A DNA stretch of 64,000 bases from JBGQMW01 sp963769845 (GTDB taxonomy: Archaea; Thermoproteota; Bathyarchaeia; Bathyarchaeales; Bathycorpusculaceae), in assembly GCA_963769845.1 (NCBI GenBank), contig CAVYNL010000033.1, positions 1 to 64,000 on the forward strand, read 5' to 3'. The position numbers and the translations under genes are program-made. This document shows, in pieces, positions 25,986-35,423 of this stretch. Every line of letters starts with the position of its first letter. Positions within the stretch are counted from its first letter, which is position 1. A model generated the notes under the pieces. The model saw nothing but the letters and a program-made list of their open reading frames with translations. It ran no database searches and was not told the origin of the DNA.

Positions 25986-26834
25986 CTATTGCACCTTCTC
26001 CATAGCTTTCTCGTTAATCTTCGAGATCTTCTCATGCAATAACTTCTCGTAACTTAGCTTTTCAATGTCCACAAACTCGCCCACCGCAATCCTGTCCTGC
26101 GAAATGTCCGCCTTAGCCGGGTCAGAAAAATTCTCAACAACTGAAGCCCGCTTGAACCAGTCCATCATCTCCAGCCCAGAGCGCATCTTGTTCTGCCTGC
26201 CGAAAATCTCCGGACACGGCGACAGCACCTCCACGAAGCAGAACCCCTCCTTCTGCAACAGTTTCTTGATAGACTGCGTCAGCCTACGCACATGCAGAGT
26301 CGTCCACCTCGCCACATAAGTCGAGCCTGAAGCAGCAGCCAGATGCACGAGGTTAAACGGATGCTCCACATTCCCATAAGGGCTCGTCGCAGTAATCGAA
26401 TCCAAAGGCGTCGTCGGTCCCTGCTGCCCACCGGTCATGCCATAATTCAAATTGTTAACGCAGATCACCTTCACGCCGATGTTCCTCCGCGCCGCATGGA
26501 TGAAGTGGTTGCCACCGATGGCGAACAGGTCACCGTCACCACTGACAACGACGACCTCCAACTCGGGGTTCGCGAGCTTCACGCCTGTGGCGAACGCTAA
26601 TGCCCGTCCGTGCGTCGTGTGGAAAGAATCAGCGTACGTGTACCCAGCCGTGCGTCCGATGCAGCCGATTCCCGAGACTATCACAAGCTTGTCCAGGTCA
26701 GTCTTCAACTCGTCCAAAGCATGGACGAAACAGTTCAAGACAATGCCGTTACCGCAGCCTGCACACCAGATGTGCGGCATCATCTCCGCTCGAAGATACT
26801 TCGCAAACGGATGAACCAATTCTTGCACCATCAA
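25986..26834 (-). CDS. korB: 2-oxoacid:ferredoxin oxidoreductase, beta subunit (TPP)
   Basis: 282 residues. CAGCGNGIVLNCF near residue 24 is the usual start of the TPP domain. GDGDLFAIGGNHFIHAARRN, with the downstream NNLNYGMTGGQQGPTTP, forms the thiamine-diphosphate/Mg site. The TGGQ-SPTTP pattern is shared by 2-oxoglutarate and related KOR enzymes, so the exact 2-oxoacid is undecided. It overlaps korA by four bases. Confidence 0.93.
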   Translation of the reverse strand: MMVQELVHPFAKYLRAEMMPHIWCAGCGNGIVLNCFVHALDELKTDLDKLVIVSGIGCIGRTAGYTYADSFHTTHGRALAFATGVKLANPELEVVVVSGDGDLFAIGGNHFIHAARRNIGVKVICVNNLNYGMTGGQQGPTTPLDSITATSPYGNVEHPFNLVHLAAASGSTYVARWTTLHVRRLTQSIKKLLQKEGFCFVEVLSPCPEIFGRQNKMRSGLEMMDWFKRASVVENFSDPAKADISQDRIAVGEFVDIEKLSYEKLLHEKISKINEKAMEKVQ

Positions 26835-27982
26835 CTACTCCTCCTGATAGACTCCAATATTTCCAGAGGCGTGTGCGGCTCCTCCCCAAGCTTCCCCAGA
26901 AAAGAGACAGGAGTCTCCTTAGCTGCCCGCTCAACCTCACGAACAAGCTGCCCACAATTCATCTCTGGAACAACAATCTTCTCCGCCTGTTGCGCAACCT
27001 TGGCCACTTGCTTCTCGGGGAAAGGCCACAAAGTGATAAGCCGCAACAGTCCAGCCTTGATGCCCTTCTCCCGCGCTTTTCGAACTGCGCTTAACGCGGC
27101 GCGTGCAACGATGCCGTAGGCGACAACAACCACGTCCGCATCGTCCAGCATCACTTCTTCTACCCTGATTATCTTGTCAGCGTTCTTGCCTATCTTTTCG
27201 CACAGCCTTCGAACCAGCCTCTGCTGTACTTCGGTGCTCGAAGTCTTCGGAAAACCATGCTCATCATGCGTCAGACCCGTCGCGTGAAAACGATACCCCT
27301 CACCGAAACAGGCCATCGGCGGAACCAAGTCAGCATCAGGCAGGAACGGCTCATACTCCTCACGCGGCACGTTCGGCTTCTTTCGATTCAAGGTCCTGAT
27401 CTTGTCCCCGGCTGGAATCGTCACCTTCTCCCACATGTGCCCCACAATCTCATCCGCCATCAACAACGTCGGCACACGATAAGTCTCAGCCAAGTTGAAT
27501 GCCTCAACAGTCAGATTGAACATTTCCTGCACAGAACTGGGCGTCAAAGCGATGATCCCATAATCCCCATGCGAACCCCACTTCGCCTGCATGACATCCT
27601 GCTGCCCCGGCATAGTCGGCTGACCCGTACTCGGACCGCCACGCATAACATCCACAACCACACACGGCGCTTCAGTCATTACTGCCAAACCGATGTTCTC
27701 CTGCATAAGACTGAAACCCGGACCCGACGTGGCCGTCATGGCTTTCAAACCACTGTAGGAAGCACCTATGACGGCGGCCATCGACGCAATTTCGTCCTCC
27801 ATCTGAATGTATATCCCGCCGATCTCCGGCATCCTCAGCGACAAATGTTCAGCAATCTCTGTAGCTGGCGTAATCGGGTAACCAGCGAAGAACCTGCAAC
27901 CAGCCGCCAAGGCGCCTTCCGCGCAGGCAACGTCACCGTTCATGAAATGCGGGCCGCTCAAAGCGTTCCTAGTCTTAGTCAT
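26831..27982 (-). CDS. korA: 2-oxoacid:ferredoxin oxidoreductase, alpha subunit
   Basis: 383 residues from the ATG at 27982, chosen because GGTGGT lies just upstream; a GTG at 27991 is also possible. The pyrimidine-binding domain opens with GDVACAEGALAAGCRFFAGYPITPATEI. Later landmarks are IQMEDEIASMAAVIGASYSG, MTATSGPGFSLMQENIGLA and the C-terminal VVAYGIVARAALSAVRKAR. It overlaps korD by eight bases. The alpha and gamma chains are separate, as in the KOR/VOR four-subunit type. Confidence 0.93.
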   Translation of the reverse strand: MTKTRNALSGPHFMNGDVACAEGALAAGCRFFAGYPITPATEIAEHLSLRMPEIGGIYIQMEDEIASMAAVIGASYSGLKAMTATSGPGFSLMQENIGLAVMTEAPCVVVDVMRGGPSTGQPTMPGQQDVMQAKWGSHGDYGIIALTPSSVQEMFNLTVEAFNLAETYRVPTLLMADEIVGHMWEKVTIPAGDKIRTLNRKKPNVPREEYEPFLPDADLVPPMACFGEGYRFHATGLTHDEHGFPKTSSTEVQQRLVRRLCEKIGKNADKIIRVEEVMLDDADVVVVAYGIVARAALSAVRKAREKGIKAGLLRLITLWPFPEKQVAKVAQQAEKIVVPEMNCGQLVREVERAAKETPVSFLGKLGEEPHTPLEILESIRRSS

Positions 27983-28280
27983 GTTTACCACCCTTCACTT
28001 CCACTTTCTCAACACCCTGAGGTTTCTCAACCACATAAATCGCGAAATCAGGACAGACCGCCGTGCAGAAGCCGCACATGATGCAATCCTCCTCATGCGC
28101 GACTCTTGGAGGATGAACACCCCTAGCGTTGATCTCGTCCGACTCCTCCAGCACCTTCTTCGGACAAAACTCGATACAGTACCCGCAGCCCTTGCACTCG
28201 TCCTTAATTAGATGAACCTCGCCCCTAGAGGCTTTGACCTTGTCCTTATCCAAGGGCGCATGCTTAATCCGTTCAGGCAT
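27975..28280 (-). CDS. korD: 2-oxoacid:ferredoxin oxidoreductase, delta (ferredoxin) subunit
   Basis: 101 residues with two [4Fe-4S] motifs: CKGCGYCIEFCPKKVL and CIMCGFCTAVCPDFAI. It takes electrons from the TPP site. Three bases separate it from the upstream hdrA, so electrons may pass directly from KorD into HdrA rather than to free ferredoxin. Confidence 0.92.
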   Translation of the reverse strand: MPERIKHAPLDKDKVKASRGEVHLIKDECKGCGYCIEFCPKKVLEESDEINARGVHPPRVAHEEDCIMCGFCTAVCPDFAIYVVEKPQGVEKVEVKGGKHD

Positions 28281-28283
28281 ATC

Positions 28284-30721
28284 CTAGACCACTCCTAAAG
28301 ACTTCTCAAAAACCTTCTTAGACTTCTCAATCTCTTCATGTGAAACCTTGTCAATGATAGGCTTCATCTCATGAACCTTCGACGCCACACGTTCGCCTTC
28401 GGCGGCTGAAGCCCACAACAACTGCAACCGTTCTTTGCTCAAGCCGCTCGTCTCCATCTTCTTCCACAACCGTTCCACACGCTTCTGCGTCTGGTAATTC
28501 GCGTTAATATAGTGACAATCGCCAAGATGACAGCCTGCCACCAGAACGGCTCCAGCGCCCCTTGCGAAAGCGCGCTCAACCATTCTCGGCGACACGCGCC
28601 CGCTGCACATCGTCCTGATAATGCGCACGTTCGGCGGATACTGCATCCTGCTGACACCCGCAAAATCCGCGCCTGCGTAGCTGCACCAGTTACAGCAGAA
28701 AGCCACGATCTTCTTCTCCGGCTTCTCCTCCGTCACCGCATCAATCTGCGCATTAATCTGGTCATCAGTAAAATGCTTCTGCGTCAACGCACCGAAAGCA
28801 CACTCAGCCGCACAAGTCCCACAGCCGCCACAAGCAGCCTCAATAATCTCCACGCGCTTCTTGTCCTTATCCAGCGTGATCGCGTTGTAAGGACAAACTT
28901 TCACGCAGAGGCCGCAGGCCTTACACTTGTCCGGGAAAGTGATCGGCGTAATAGCTTCAACGGTGACTTTGCCCTGCGCCATCAATATGCCCGCGCGAGC
29001 CGCAGCAGCGCTCGCCTGCGTAACACTGTCCTTGATGTCCTTGGGACCTTCCGCGCAGCCAGCGAAGAACACTCCGCCCGTCGCGGCGTCCACGGGCCTC
29101 AGCTTCGGATGAGCTTCAAGGAAGAACCCGTCCTGATTCCTTGAGAGCGTCAGCAACCGCTGGATCACTTCACTGTCCTTCCGCGCCTCCAGGCCTATGC
29201 TTAGTATAGCCATCTCCACGTTGACTTTGTACCGTTCTTTCTGCAGCGTGTTCTCGCCGACAAGCCACAGGTTGTGTGTCTTCCGGTCCTCAAAAATCTC
29301 CGCTGGCAAGCCCCTGATGAACTTGACACCCGCCTTTCGAGCACGCTTGTACAGGTCCTCAAAGCCCTTGCCAAAAGCCCGGATGTCCACGTAGAAAACG
29401 TAGATCTCCGTCTCAGGCCAGTGCTCCTTGATGAGCAGACTGTCCTTGATCGTGTTCATACAACAAACGTTGCTACAGTACAGCTTTCCGTTCCTGTCCG
29501 ACCGCGAGCCAACGCACTGGACAAACGCTACGTTCTTCGGGATCTGCTTGTCACTCGGCCTCAGCAAGTGGCCGCCTGAAGGCCCACCCGCGTTGATCAG
29601 CCTCTCAAACTCAAGCGACGTGATCACGTTCGGATACTTGCCATAACCGTAATATGGCAAGCCAGAAGGGTCAAAAACGTCCGCACCCGTCGCCACAATG
29701 ACGGTGCCGACCTCAAGCTCAACGGTCTCGGGCTTCATCTCGAAGCTTATCGCCTGACGCTCGCAAGCTTTTATGCACTTGTCACACACGATGATGCCGT
29801 TCTTGTTGAGGCACATACTCATGTCGATGATGTAAGTGGAAGGAACGGCCTGCGCAAACGGTGTATAAATCCCATGCCTCGTCGCGAGACCGACGTCAAA
29901 CTCGTTCGGGGCCAAGAATCGGACAGACCTTCGCACATTCGCCACACGCCGAACAGTCCTTGGCAACGTACCGCGGCTTCTTCAGCACCTTCACGTGGAA
30001 GTTTCCAATGTAACCCTTAACCTCACTTACCTCGCTGTTCGTCAACAGTTCAATGTTCGGATGGTGCCCCGCATCGGACATTTTCGGCGCCAAGAATGCA
30101 GATGGAACAGTCCATTGTCGGAAACGTCTTATCAATCCTTGCCATCATCCCGCCGATGCTCGGCTCCTTCTCCACCAGGTACACTTTGTAGCCAGTGTCC
30201 GCAAGGTCCAGGGCTGCCTGAATCCCAGCGACGCCACCGCCGATGACCAGCGCTCGTCGCGTGATCGGCATCTCAGCTTCCACAGCAGGCTCAAGCAATG
30301 CCGACTTGGCAACGGCCATCTTAACAAGGTCCTTCGCCTTCTCTGTGGCCGCTTCTCGGTCATACAAGTGAACCCAACTGCAATGCTCGCGGATGTTGGC
30401 CATCTCGAACAAGTACTTGTTCAACCCAGCCTCCTCGCACGCCTTGCGGAACGTGGGTTCATGAAGACGAGGAGAACACGAAGCCACGACCACACGGTTG
30501 AGCTTGTGCTCTTTGATGTCATTCTTAATTCCAGCCTGACCCTGGTCAGAACACGTGTAACGATTATCCTGGGCCAAAACCACGCCGGGCAGCTTCGCCG
30601 CAAACTTGGCAACTTCCGCACAATCAACAGAACCCGCGATGTTCAGGCCGCAATGACACACATAAACGCCGATACGCACATCGTCTTTCGGCTTAGCCTC
30701 AGCCGCCTTCTTCTCCGCCAA
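28284..30721 (-). CDS. hdrA: HdrA-FlpD fusion, read through two +1 frameshifts
   Basis: One HdrA protein is encoded in three frames: about 30721-30092, 30091-29914 and 29913-28284. Removing one base at each junction gives 811 codons. Part 1 has the CHCGLNIAGS start, FAD site VIGGGVAGIQAAL and CSIC; part 2 has the first ferredoxin cluster CSACGECAKVC. Part 3 has CLNKNGIIVCDKCIKAC, the two C-terminal clusters (CKACGLCVKVC, CGGCGTCAAEC), and an intact FlpD/MvhD domain with FCCNWCSYAG, MCSG and GCHLGDC. Both junctions read ATTCTTGGCSCCGAA and restore ILAP. I prefer the TTG at 30721 (after GGTGAG); an ATG at 30796 overlaps the upstream gene. It is either programmed, a pseudogene or a sequence error. 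Confidence 0.85.
29905..29919 (-). other. Second +1 frameshift motif in hdrA
   Basis: On the minus strand ATTCTTGGCCCCGAA, one mismatch from the first site and in the same phase. The conserved continuation is I-L-A-P-N-E-F-D after the CAKVCP cluster. It again needs a +1 step at CTT-G. Confidence 0.6.
30083..30097 (-). other. First +1 frameshift motif in hdrA
   Basis: On the minus strand ATTCTTGGCGCCGAA. Frame 0 reads ATT CTT GGC; the conserved protein needs ATT CTT then GCG CCG AAA (I-L-A-P-K). The CTT codon can re-pair one base on as TTG, also leucine. Confidence 0.6.
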
Positions 30722-30722
30722 C

Positions 30723-32147
30723 TCACCGCGCCCCCTCGGACTCCAAATAACATTCAATGGACTCAGCCGCTCGCTTCCCGTCGCGAATCGCTTCAATCAC
30801 CGAAGCCGGCCCCAACACCGCGTCGCCACCCGCGAAAACCCCTGGCAGGCTCGTCTCCAACGTGACAGGGTTAACCCAAACTGTCCCGTCCTCATTCAAC
30901 TCAACATCCTTCGGCAAAAATCCAAGGTCAGGAGCCTCACCGATTGCCAGAATCACCATATCCGCATCACGACTAAACTCCGAACCCTCAACCGGAAACG
31001 CCTTCTTCCGCCCCGACTCATCAGGCTCGCCCAACTGCATACGCAAACACTCAACGCCCGTGACCTTTCCTTTCTCGCCGAGGATCCGCTTAGGCGAAAC
31101 CAAAAACTCGAGTTTCACGCCCTCGTTCTCCGCCTCCTTCACTTCCCACAAGTTCGCAGGCATCTCCTCATCCGAACGCCTGTAAATTATCGTCACATCC
31201 TCCGCGCCCATGTATTTCGCGGTCCTCGCCGCATCAACAGCCACGTTTCCGCCGCCCACGACGACGACATGCTTCCCAACACTCATCTTCTTGCCAAAGT
31301 TGGAATCCCACAAAAAGTCCAAGGCATGAACCACACCGTCCAAGTCGGCACCCTCGACCCGCAAATGCTGACTCCTATGCGCGCCCACGCTGACGAATAT
31401 GCTCTTGTAGCCCTCCTTCCACAAGTCCTCAAAACCTACGTCCTTGCCCACTGTCGTACCCGTCTTGGCTTCCACGCCCAAGTCCATTATGTACTTCGTT
31501 TCCTTGGCCAACAAGCGCTTGGGCAGCCTATTCTCAGGGATGCCCTTGCGCAACATGCCACCAAGCTCGGGCAACGCTTCAAAAACCGTGACCGAATACC
31601 CTTTCCTGCCCAGCTCATACGCGGCGCTCAAACCGGCAGGACCTGAACCGATGATCGCTATTTTTCCAGAAGATTTCTCGCCCTTCCGCGGTTTGTGCAT
31701 CTCTTCCCTGATCTCTTCAATTCGTTTCAGGACTTTCTCGTTCTCTAAGCCCGCCCTTTCAGGGTGGAAACAGACGAGCGTGGTCACGAGCGGGAGTGGA
31801 ATATTCTTCACGATCTTCTGCAACGCTTTGTCGAAGGATTTGCTTCCGCGTTCTTTAGCAACTTTTCGCATTTCGAGAAAGATCTCGGGAATTTTCAAAG
31901 CCTGCGGACAACGCTTCTGGCAACCGTAGCACCAAGCGCACAGCCAAACTTCATCAGAATCCAAGACAGCTTCGGGCTCGCAGGCAATTCGCTCCAGCAG
32001 GTTCCGCGGGTTGTAGTCTGCGCCTAGCATCTCCGCCATGGAGCAGCTGGCCGTGCATATGCCGCATTCGAAGCAGTACTTGAGTTTTTCAGTGTCCAGA
32101 ATCCTGTTGAGAACTTCCTTGGAAACCGCGGTCGCCGAGCTTGCCAA
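30723..32147 (-). CDS. HdrC-like / GltD-like fusion flavoprotein
   Basis: 474 residues. The N-terminal ~110 residues carry two HdrC-type [4Fe-4S] motifs (CFECGICTASCS about 25-36; CAWCYGCQKRCP about 70-81). The rest is a GltD/NfnB-like pyridine nucleotide oxidoreductase: FAD site IIGSGPAGLSAAYEL near 165, KGIPENRLPKRLL, NADPH site VVVGGGNVAVDAAR near 296, YRRSDEEMPA, GVFAGGDAVLGPASV. The fusion would link NAD(P)H oxidation or reduction directly to an HdrA partner. It is the first gene of the kor operon, and its stop overlaps the upstream hdrA ATG region. HdrB is absent from this cluster. Confidence 0.88.
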   Translation of the reverse strand: MASSATAVSKEVLNRILDTEKLKYCFECGICTASCSMAEMLGADYNPRNLLERIACEPEAVLDSDEVWLCAWCYGCQKRCPQALKIPEIFLEMRKVAKERGSKSFDKALQKIVKNIPLPLVTTLVCFHPERAGLENEKVLKRIEEIREEMHKPRKGEKSSGKIAIIGSGPAGLSAAYELGRKGYSVTVFEALPELGGMLRKGIPENRLPKRLLAKETKYIMDLGVEAKTGTTVGKDVGFEDLWKEGYKSIFVSVGAHRSQHLRVEGADLDGVVHALDFLWDSNFGKKMSVGKHVVVVGGGNVAVDAARTAKYMGAEDVTIIYRRSDEEMPANLWEVKEAENEGVKLEFLVSPKRILGEKGKVTGVECLRMQLGEPDESGRKKAFPVEGSEFSRDADMVILAIGEAPDLGFLPKDVELNEDGTVWVNPVTLETSLPGVFAGGDAVLGPASVIEAIRDGKRAAESIECYLESEGAR

Positions 32148-32297
32148 TTTTTTGGGCCCTCCCTTTTATTGGCGAAGCCCAACATATAAAAGTTTACAAA
32201 CGTAAAGGTTTTTCATGGACATCCGACCTCACAGGAGAACCAAACACCCTTTTAAACCCGAAAAGACAGAAGAGACCAACACAAGAGGCAGACGCGA

Positions 32298-33336
32298 ATG
32301 AAGAACATACGAGTAGCACTCTACGGCGTCGGCGCAGTCGGCGCACTTATCGCTAAACATCTACTGGAAAAGCAGGGCATAGACATCGTCGCCGCCATAG
32401 ACATAGACCCACAAAAACTGAACAAAGACCTAGGCGAAGTCCTTCAGCTAGGGAAAGAAACAGGCATAACCATCACAGACAACGTGGAAGAAACACTGGA
32501 GGAAACGCGGCCGGACATCGTTGTTCATGCCACCTCATCCTACCTCCGACAGACTTTCTCGCAGATAGGTGCTCTTGTCAAGCTGAACGTTAATGTCGTG
32601 TCGACATGTGAAGAGCTCTCGTACCCGTACATTTCCGAACCTAAACTTGCAAAGGAACTCGATGCACTTGCCAAGAAGCATAACGTAACGGTTTTGGGCA
32701 CGGGAATAAACCCTGGCTTCCTCATGGACACTCTCGTCATTACGCTTACAGCGCCCTGTACGAGAATAGACAGGATCGAAGCTACCAGAATCATGAACGC
32801 TGCCACCAGACGCGTGCCTTTCCAGAAGAAAATAGGCGCAGGACTCACAATCGAAGAATTCAACACGAAAATCAAGAACAAACAGATCACAGGCCACGTT
32901 GGTCTAGAACAGTCCATCGCCATGATAGCCGAAGCTCTAGCTTGGAAACTTGACAGAATAACCGTCGAACCCGCAGAGCCTATCATAGCTAAGAAATCCG
33001 TCGCAAGCAACGAACGTCCAAGTCCCAGCAGGAAGAGTGGCGGGTTTGAAGCAAACTGCAAGAGCCACTGTCAACAACAAAGAAGCCATCACACTCCACT
33101 TCGAAGCGTATATAGGTGCTGAGCAAGAGTACGATGCCATAAACGTCCACGGCATACCGAACATCAGCCAGAAGATCCAGCCATGCGTGCACGGCGACGC
33201 AGGAACCGTGGCAATGATCGCGAATGCCATCCCCAGAGTAATCAACGCGCCAGCCGGACTGCAAACGATGAAAGACCTGCCAGTCCCACATGGTACACCA
33301 GAAGACGCCCGTAAGTACCTGATTCCGACTGATTAG
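32298..33336 (+). CDS. Ord-like / dihydrodipicolinate-reductase-type dehydrogenase, frameshifted
   Basis: A Rossmann dehydrogenase resembling 2,4-diaminopentanoate dehydrogenase. The N-terminal part has VALYGVGAVGALIAKHLLEK (nucleotide site), PDIVVHATSSYL and GTGINPGFLMDTLVITL. The frame then breaks near 33015-33030, and the conserved end (VPAGRVAGLKQTARATVN to DARKYLIPTD) is read one base later. Dropping one base gives 345 residues, the family length. Either a recent pseudogene or a sequence error. A CATATAAAAG TATA element lies about 95 bases upstream, next to the divergent HdrC-GltD gene. Confidence 0.75.
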
Positions 33337-33402
33337 TTCTTCTGGAAAACGCCAACCCTTATACAACCAAACAAGCCCTACCTACCTGCAGGTGCGAAAA
33401 GC

Positions 33403-33861
33403 TTGAAAAGCAGCGCAAGCGTTCATGAAAAAGGCACGTTCACACTCACCGACCTTATGAAAGACGTGAAGAAGAAACCCAACTTCCACAGAGCAGGAGC
33501 AGTTGCCATATTCGTCGGCGTCGTCCGAGGAGAAACAGAAAAACACGAAAAGGTCCAGAAATTGCATCTTGAAGCCTACGAAGAAAAAGCAAATCAGGTC
33601 TTAAAAGATATTTGTGAGGATCTGGAGAAAAAGCCAGGCATCACCGATGTGCAGATACACCACATGCTCGGAGAATTCAAAATCGGCGAAGACCTCGTCT
33701 ACGTCTCAGTAGCAGGCTCTCACCGCGATCAGCTGTTCCCAGTCCTCGAAGAAGCAGTTGAAAGATACAAAAAAGAGACCCCAATTTTCAAAAAAGAAGA
33801 AGTCAAACTGGCCAAAGGCAAAACACGCACATACTGGAAAACAGAACAGCAAACCAGCTGA
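33403..33861 (+). CDS. moaE: Molybdopterin synthase catalytic subunit
   Basis: 152 residues, MoaE family, transferring sulfur from MoaD to precursor Z to make molybdopterin. Conserved regions are GAVAIFVGVVRGETEKHEKVQKLHLEAYEE, VQIHHMLGEFKIGEDLVYVSVAG and the Lys-rich active-site strand ETPIFKKEEV. TTG start. No moaD or other moa gene is nearby. Suggests tungsten or molybdenum enzymes. Confidence 0.9.
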   Translation: MKSSASVHEKGTFTLTDLMKDVKKKPNFHRAGAVAIFVGVVRGETEKHEKVQKLHLEAYEEKANQVLKDICEDLEKKPGITDVQIHHMLGEFKIGEDLVYVSVAGSHRDQLFPVLEEAVERYKKETPIFKKEEVKLAKGKTRTYWKTEQQTS

Positions 33862-34490
33862 CAAAATTACGTTGACACGAAAGAACACTCGACTATATAG
33901 AATCAGTAGCCATGCGTACACTATTTGGAGAACCAACATAAGCTAAGGGTGCAACATTTTCTGTCGGTGACTCAAATGGAAAAAGCCAGACCAAAAAGAA
34001 CCAAAAAGAGAAGCATCCCCACCGAACCATGGTACTTCACCCACATATGAGAGAACCAACTTGGCAGACAGCCAGAACGTGATCAGCTTGAAGAAGAGAA
34101 GAAAGCAATCGAAAAAAACTGAACAAAGGACGAATGCGGACACAATCGACTGACGTCTAGCCATCGACTTCATCCCAATCTAGCGAATTTCTAATAAGAA
34201 AACCAGGATTTTTCTGTTCAAGGGTATGGTCAATCTTCGCAACGACAGACATTCGCCCAATTGTGTCAGCACGAACCTACCTAGAAGAAAAAAAGAAAGG
34301 ATTTCGGCGCATGTTGTGTACGTAATCACCAGGGGAATTATGTGAGCGCGGACTCGCGAGGATTTTCGAGGAAAACATATGGCAGATCGTGGGTCTTCAG
34401 CCCACGGTGAGATCGAGTCTTCTTTGACGAAACGTTTAAACCCACAGGCTAAACCTCGAAGGAGCTACCGACAATATATGAGGGACAGAA
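33862..34490. other. 629-base region without a supported gene; contains a GC hairpin
   Basis: No frame here shows a domain or a ribosome site. A hairpin CGTGGG-TCTTCAG-CCCACG occupies 34388-34406 and extends by an A-T and a G-T pair. A TTTAAA element (34435-34440) belongs to the ABC operon downstream. The hairpin resembles the end structures of IS605/TnpB elements, but no tnpB is present. Confidence 0.4.
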
Positions 34491-35423
34491 TTGAGCAGCA
34501 ATGTTGCTATTGACGTGGAGAGGCTCACGAAACGTTACGGAGATTTGACCGCTGTCAACGGTATTTCTTTCACGGTTAATAAGGGCGAGATCTTTGCTTT
34601 TTTAGGACCCAACGGTGCGGGCAAGACCACGACCGTAGAGATGCTGGAGTGTTTGCGCAAGCCCACGAGCGGAAAGGCCTACGTGCTTGGCTGTGACATT
34701 TCGAAAGACAAAGACGACATAAAGAAAAGAACAGGTGTCCTGCCGCAGGACTTTGCTACCTACGAGAGACTTACGGTTAGGGAAACAATCCAGTATTTCG
34801 CTGGGATGTTCAATAGCCACCCGGATGTCGATGGCCTGATCAAAATGGTTGACTTGGAAGACAAGAAAAACGCACTGTTCAAGCATCTGTCAGGCGGACT
34901 GAAGCAGCGACTCGGAATAGCCGTTGCCCTAGTTAACGATCCCGAACTTATTTTCTTGGACGAGCCCACAGCTGGACTGGACCCGAAAGCACGTCACGTT
35001 GTCTGGCACCTTATCGAAGAATTTCATAAACAAGGAAAAACCGTGTTCTTGACAACCCATTACATGGAAGAAGCAGAAGTGCTCGCCGACCGAGTGGGCA
35101 TAATCTACAACGGCAACATTGTCGCACTGGACACCACGGACAGACTTATTTCTGAACACGGCAAGAAGAACCTATTAATTCTGAAGAAAACAAGTCCCAA
35201 GGCAGTTCCAACGATCGAAGAACTCGGGATAAAAGCAAACTTTGACGGCGGAAGCGGTGACGTCACGGTTCACCTGAACCATGCCGTCGCAGTCTCCGAA
35301 ATCCTGCACAAGCTGGGCAGTGCGAACATACCATTTCAAGAACTGCAGCTGAAACGTTCAAGCCTCGAAGACGTCTTTCTGAACCTTACTGGAGCGCAGC
35401 TAGAGGAGGGCGACAAAATATGA
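34491..35423 (+). CDS. ABC transporter ATP-binding protein (DrrA-like)
   Basis: 310 residues. Walker A GPNGAGKTT at about residue 41, Q-loop LPQDFATYERLT, signature LSGGLKQRLG, Walker B LIFLDEPTAGLD, and H-loop LTTHYMEE. The C-terminal extension fits the DrrA/CcmA exporter ATPase type. TTG start after GAGGGA. Coupled to the permease by a four-base overlap. Substrate unknown; drug, lipid or polysaccharide exporters share this form. Confidence 0.92.
   Translation: MSSNVAIDVERLTKRYGDLTAVNGISFTVNKGEIFAFLGPNGAGKTTTVEMLECLRKPTSGKAYVLGCDISKDKDDIKKRTGVLPQDFATYERLTVRETIQYFAGMFNSHPDVDGLIKMVDLEDKKNALFKHLSGGLKQRLGIAVALVNDPELIFLDEPTAGLDPKARHVVWHLIEEFHKQGKTVFLTTHYMEEAEVLADRVGIIYNGNIVALDTTDRLISEHGKKNLLILKKTSPKAVPTIEELGIKANFDGGSGDVTVHLNHAVAVSEILHKLGSANIPFQELQLKRSSLEDVFLNLTGAQLEEGDKI

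Noticed and set aside
33943..34173. 76-codon hydrophobic minus-strand frame
   Set aside because: Phe/Leu-rich composition is the reverse of a Lys-rich AT stretch; no start context.
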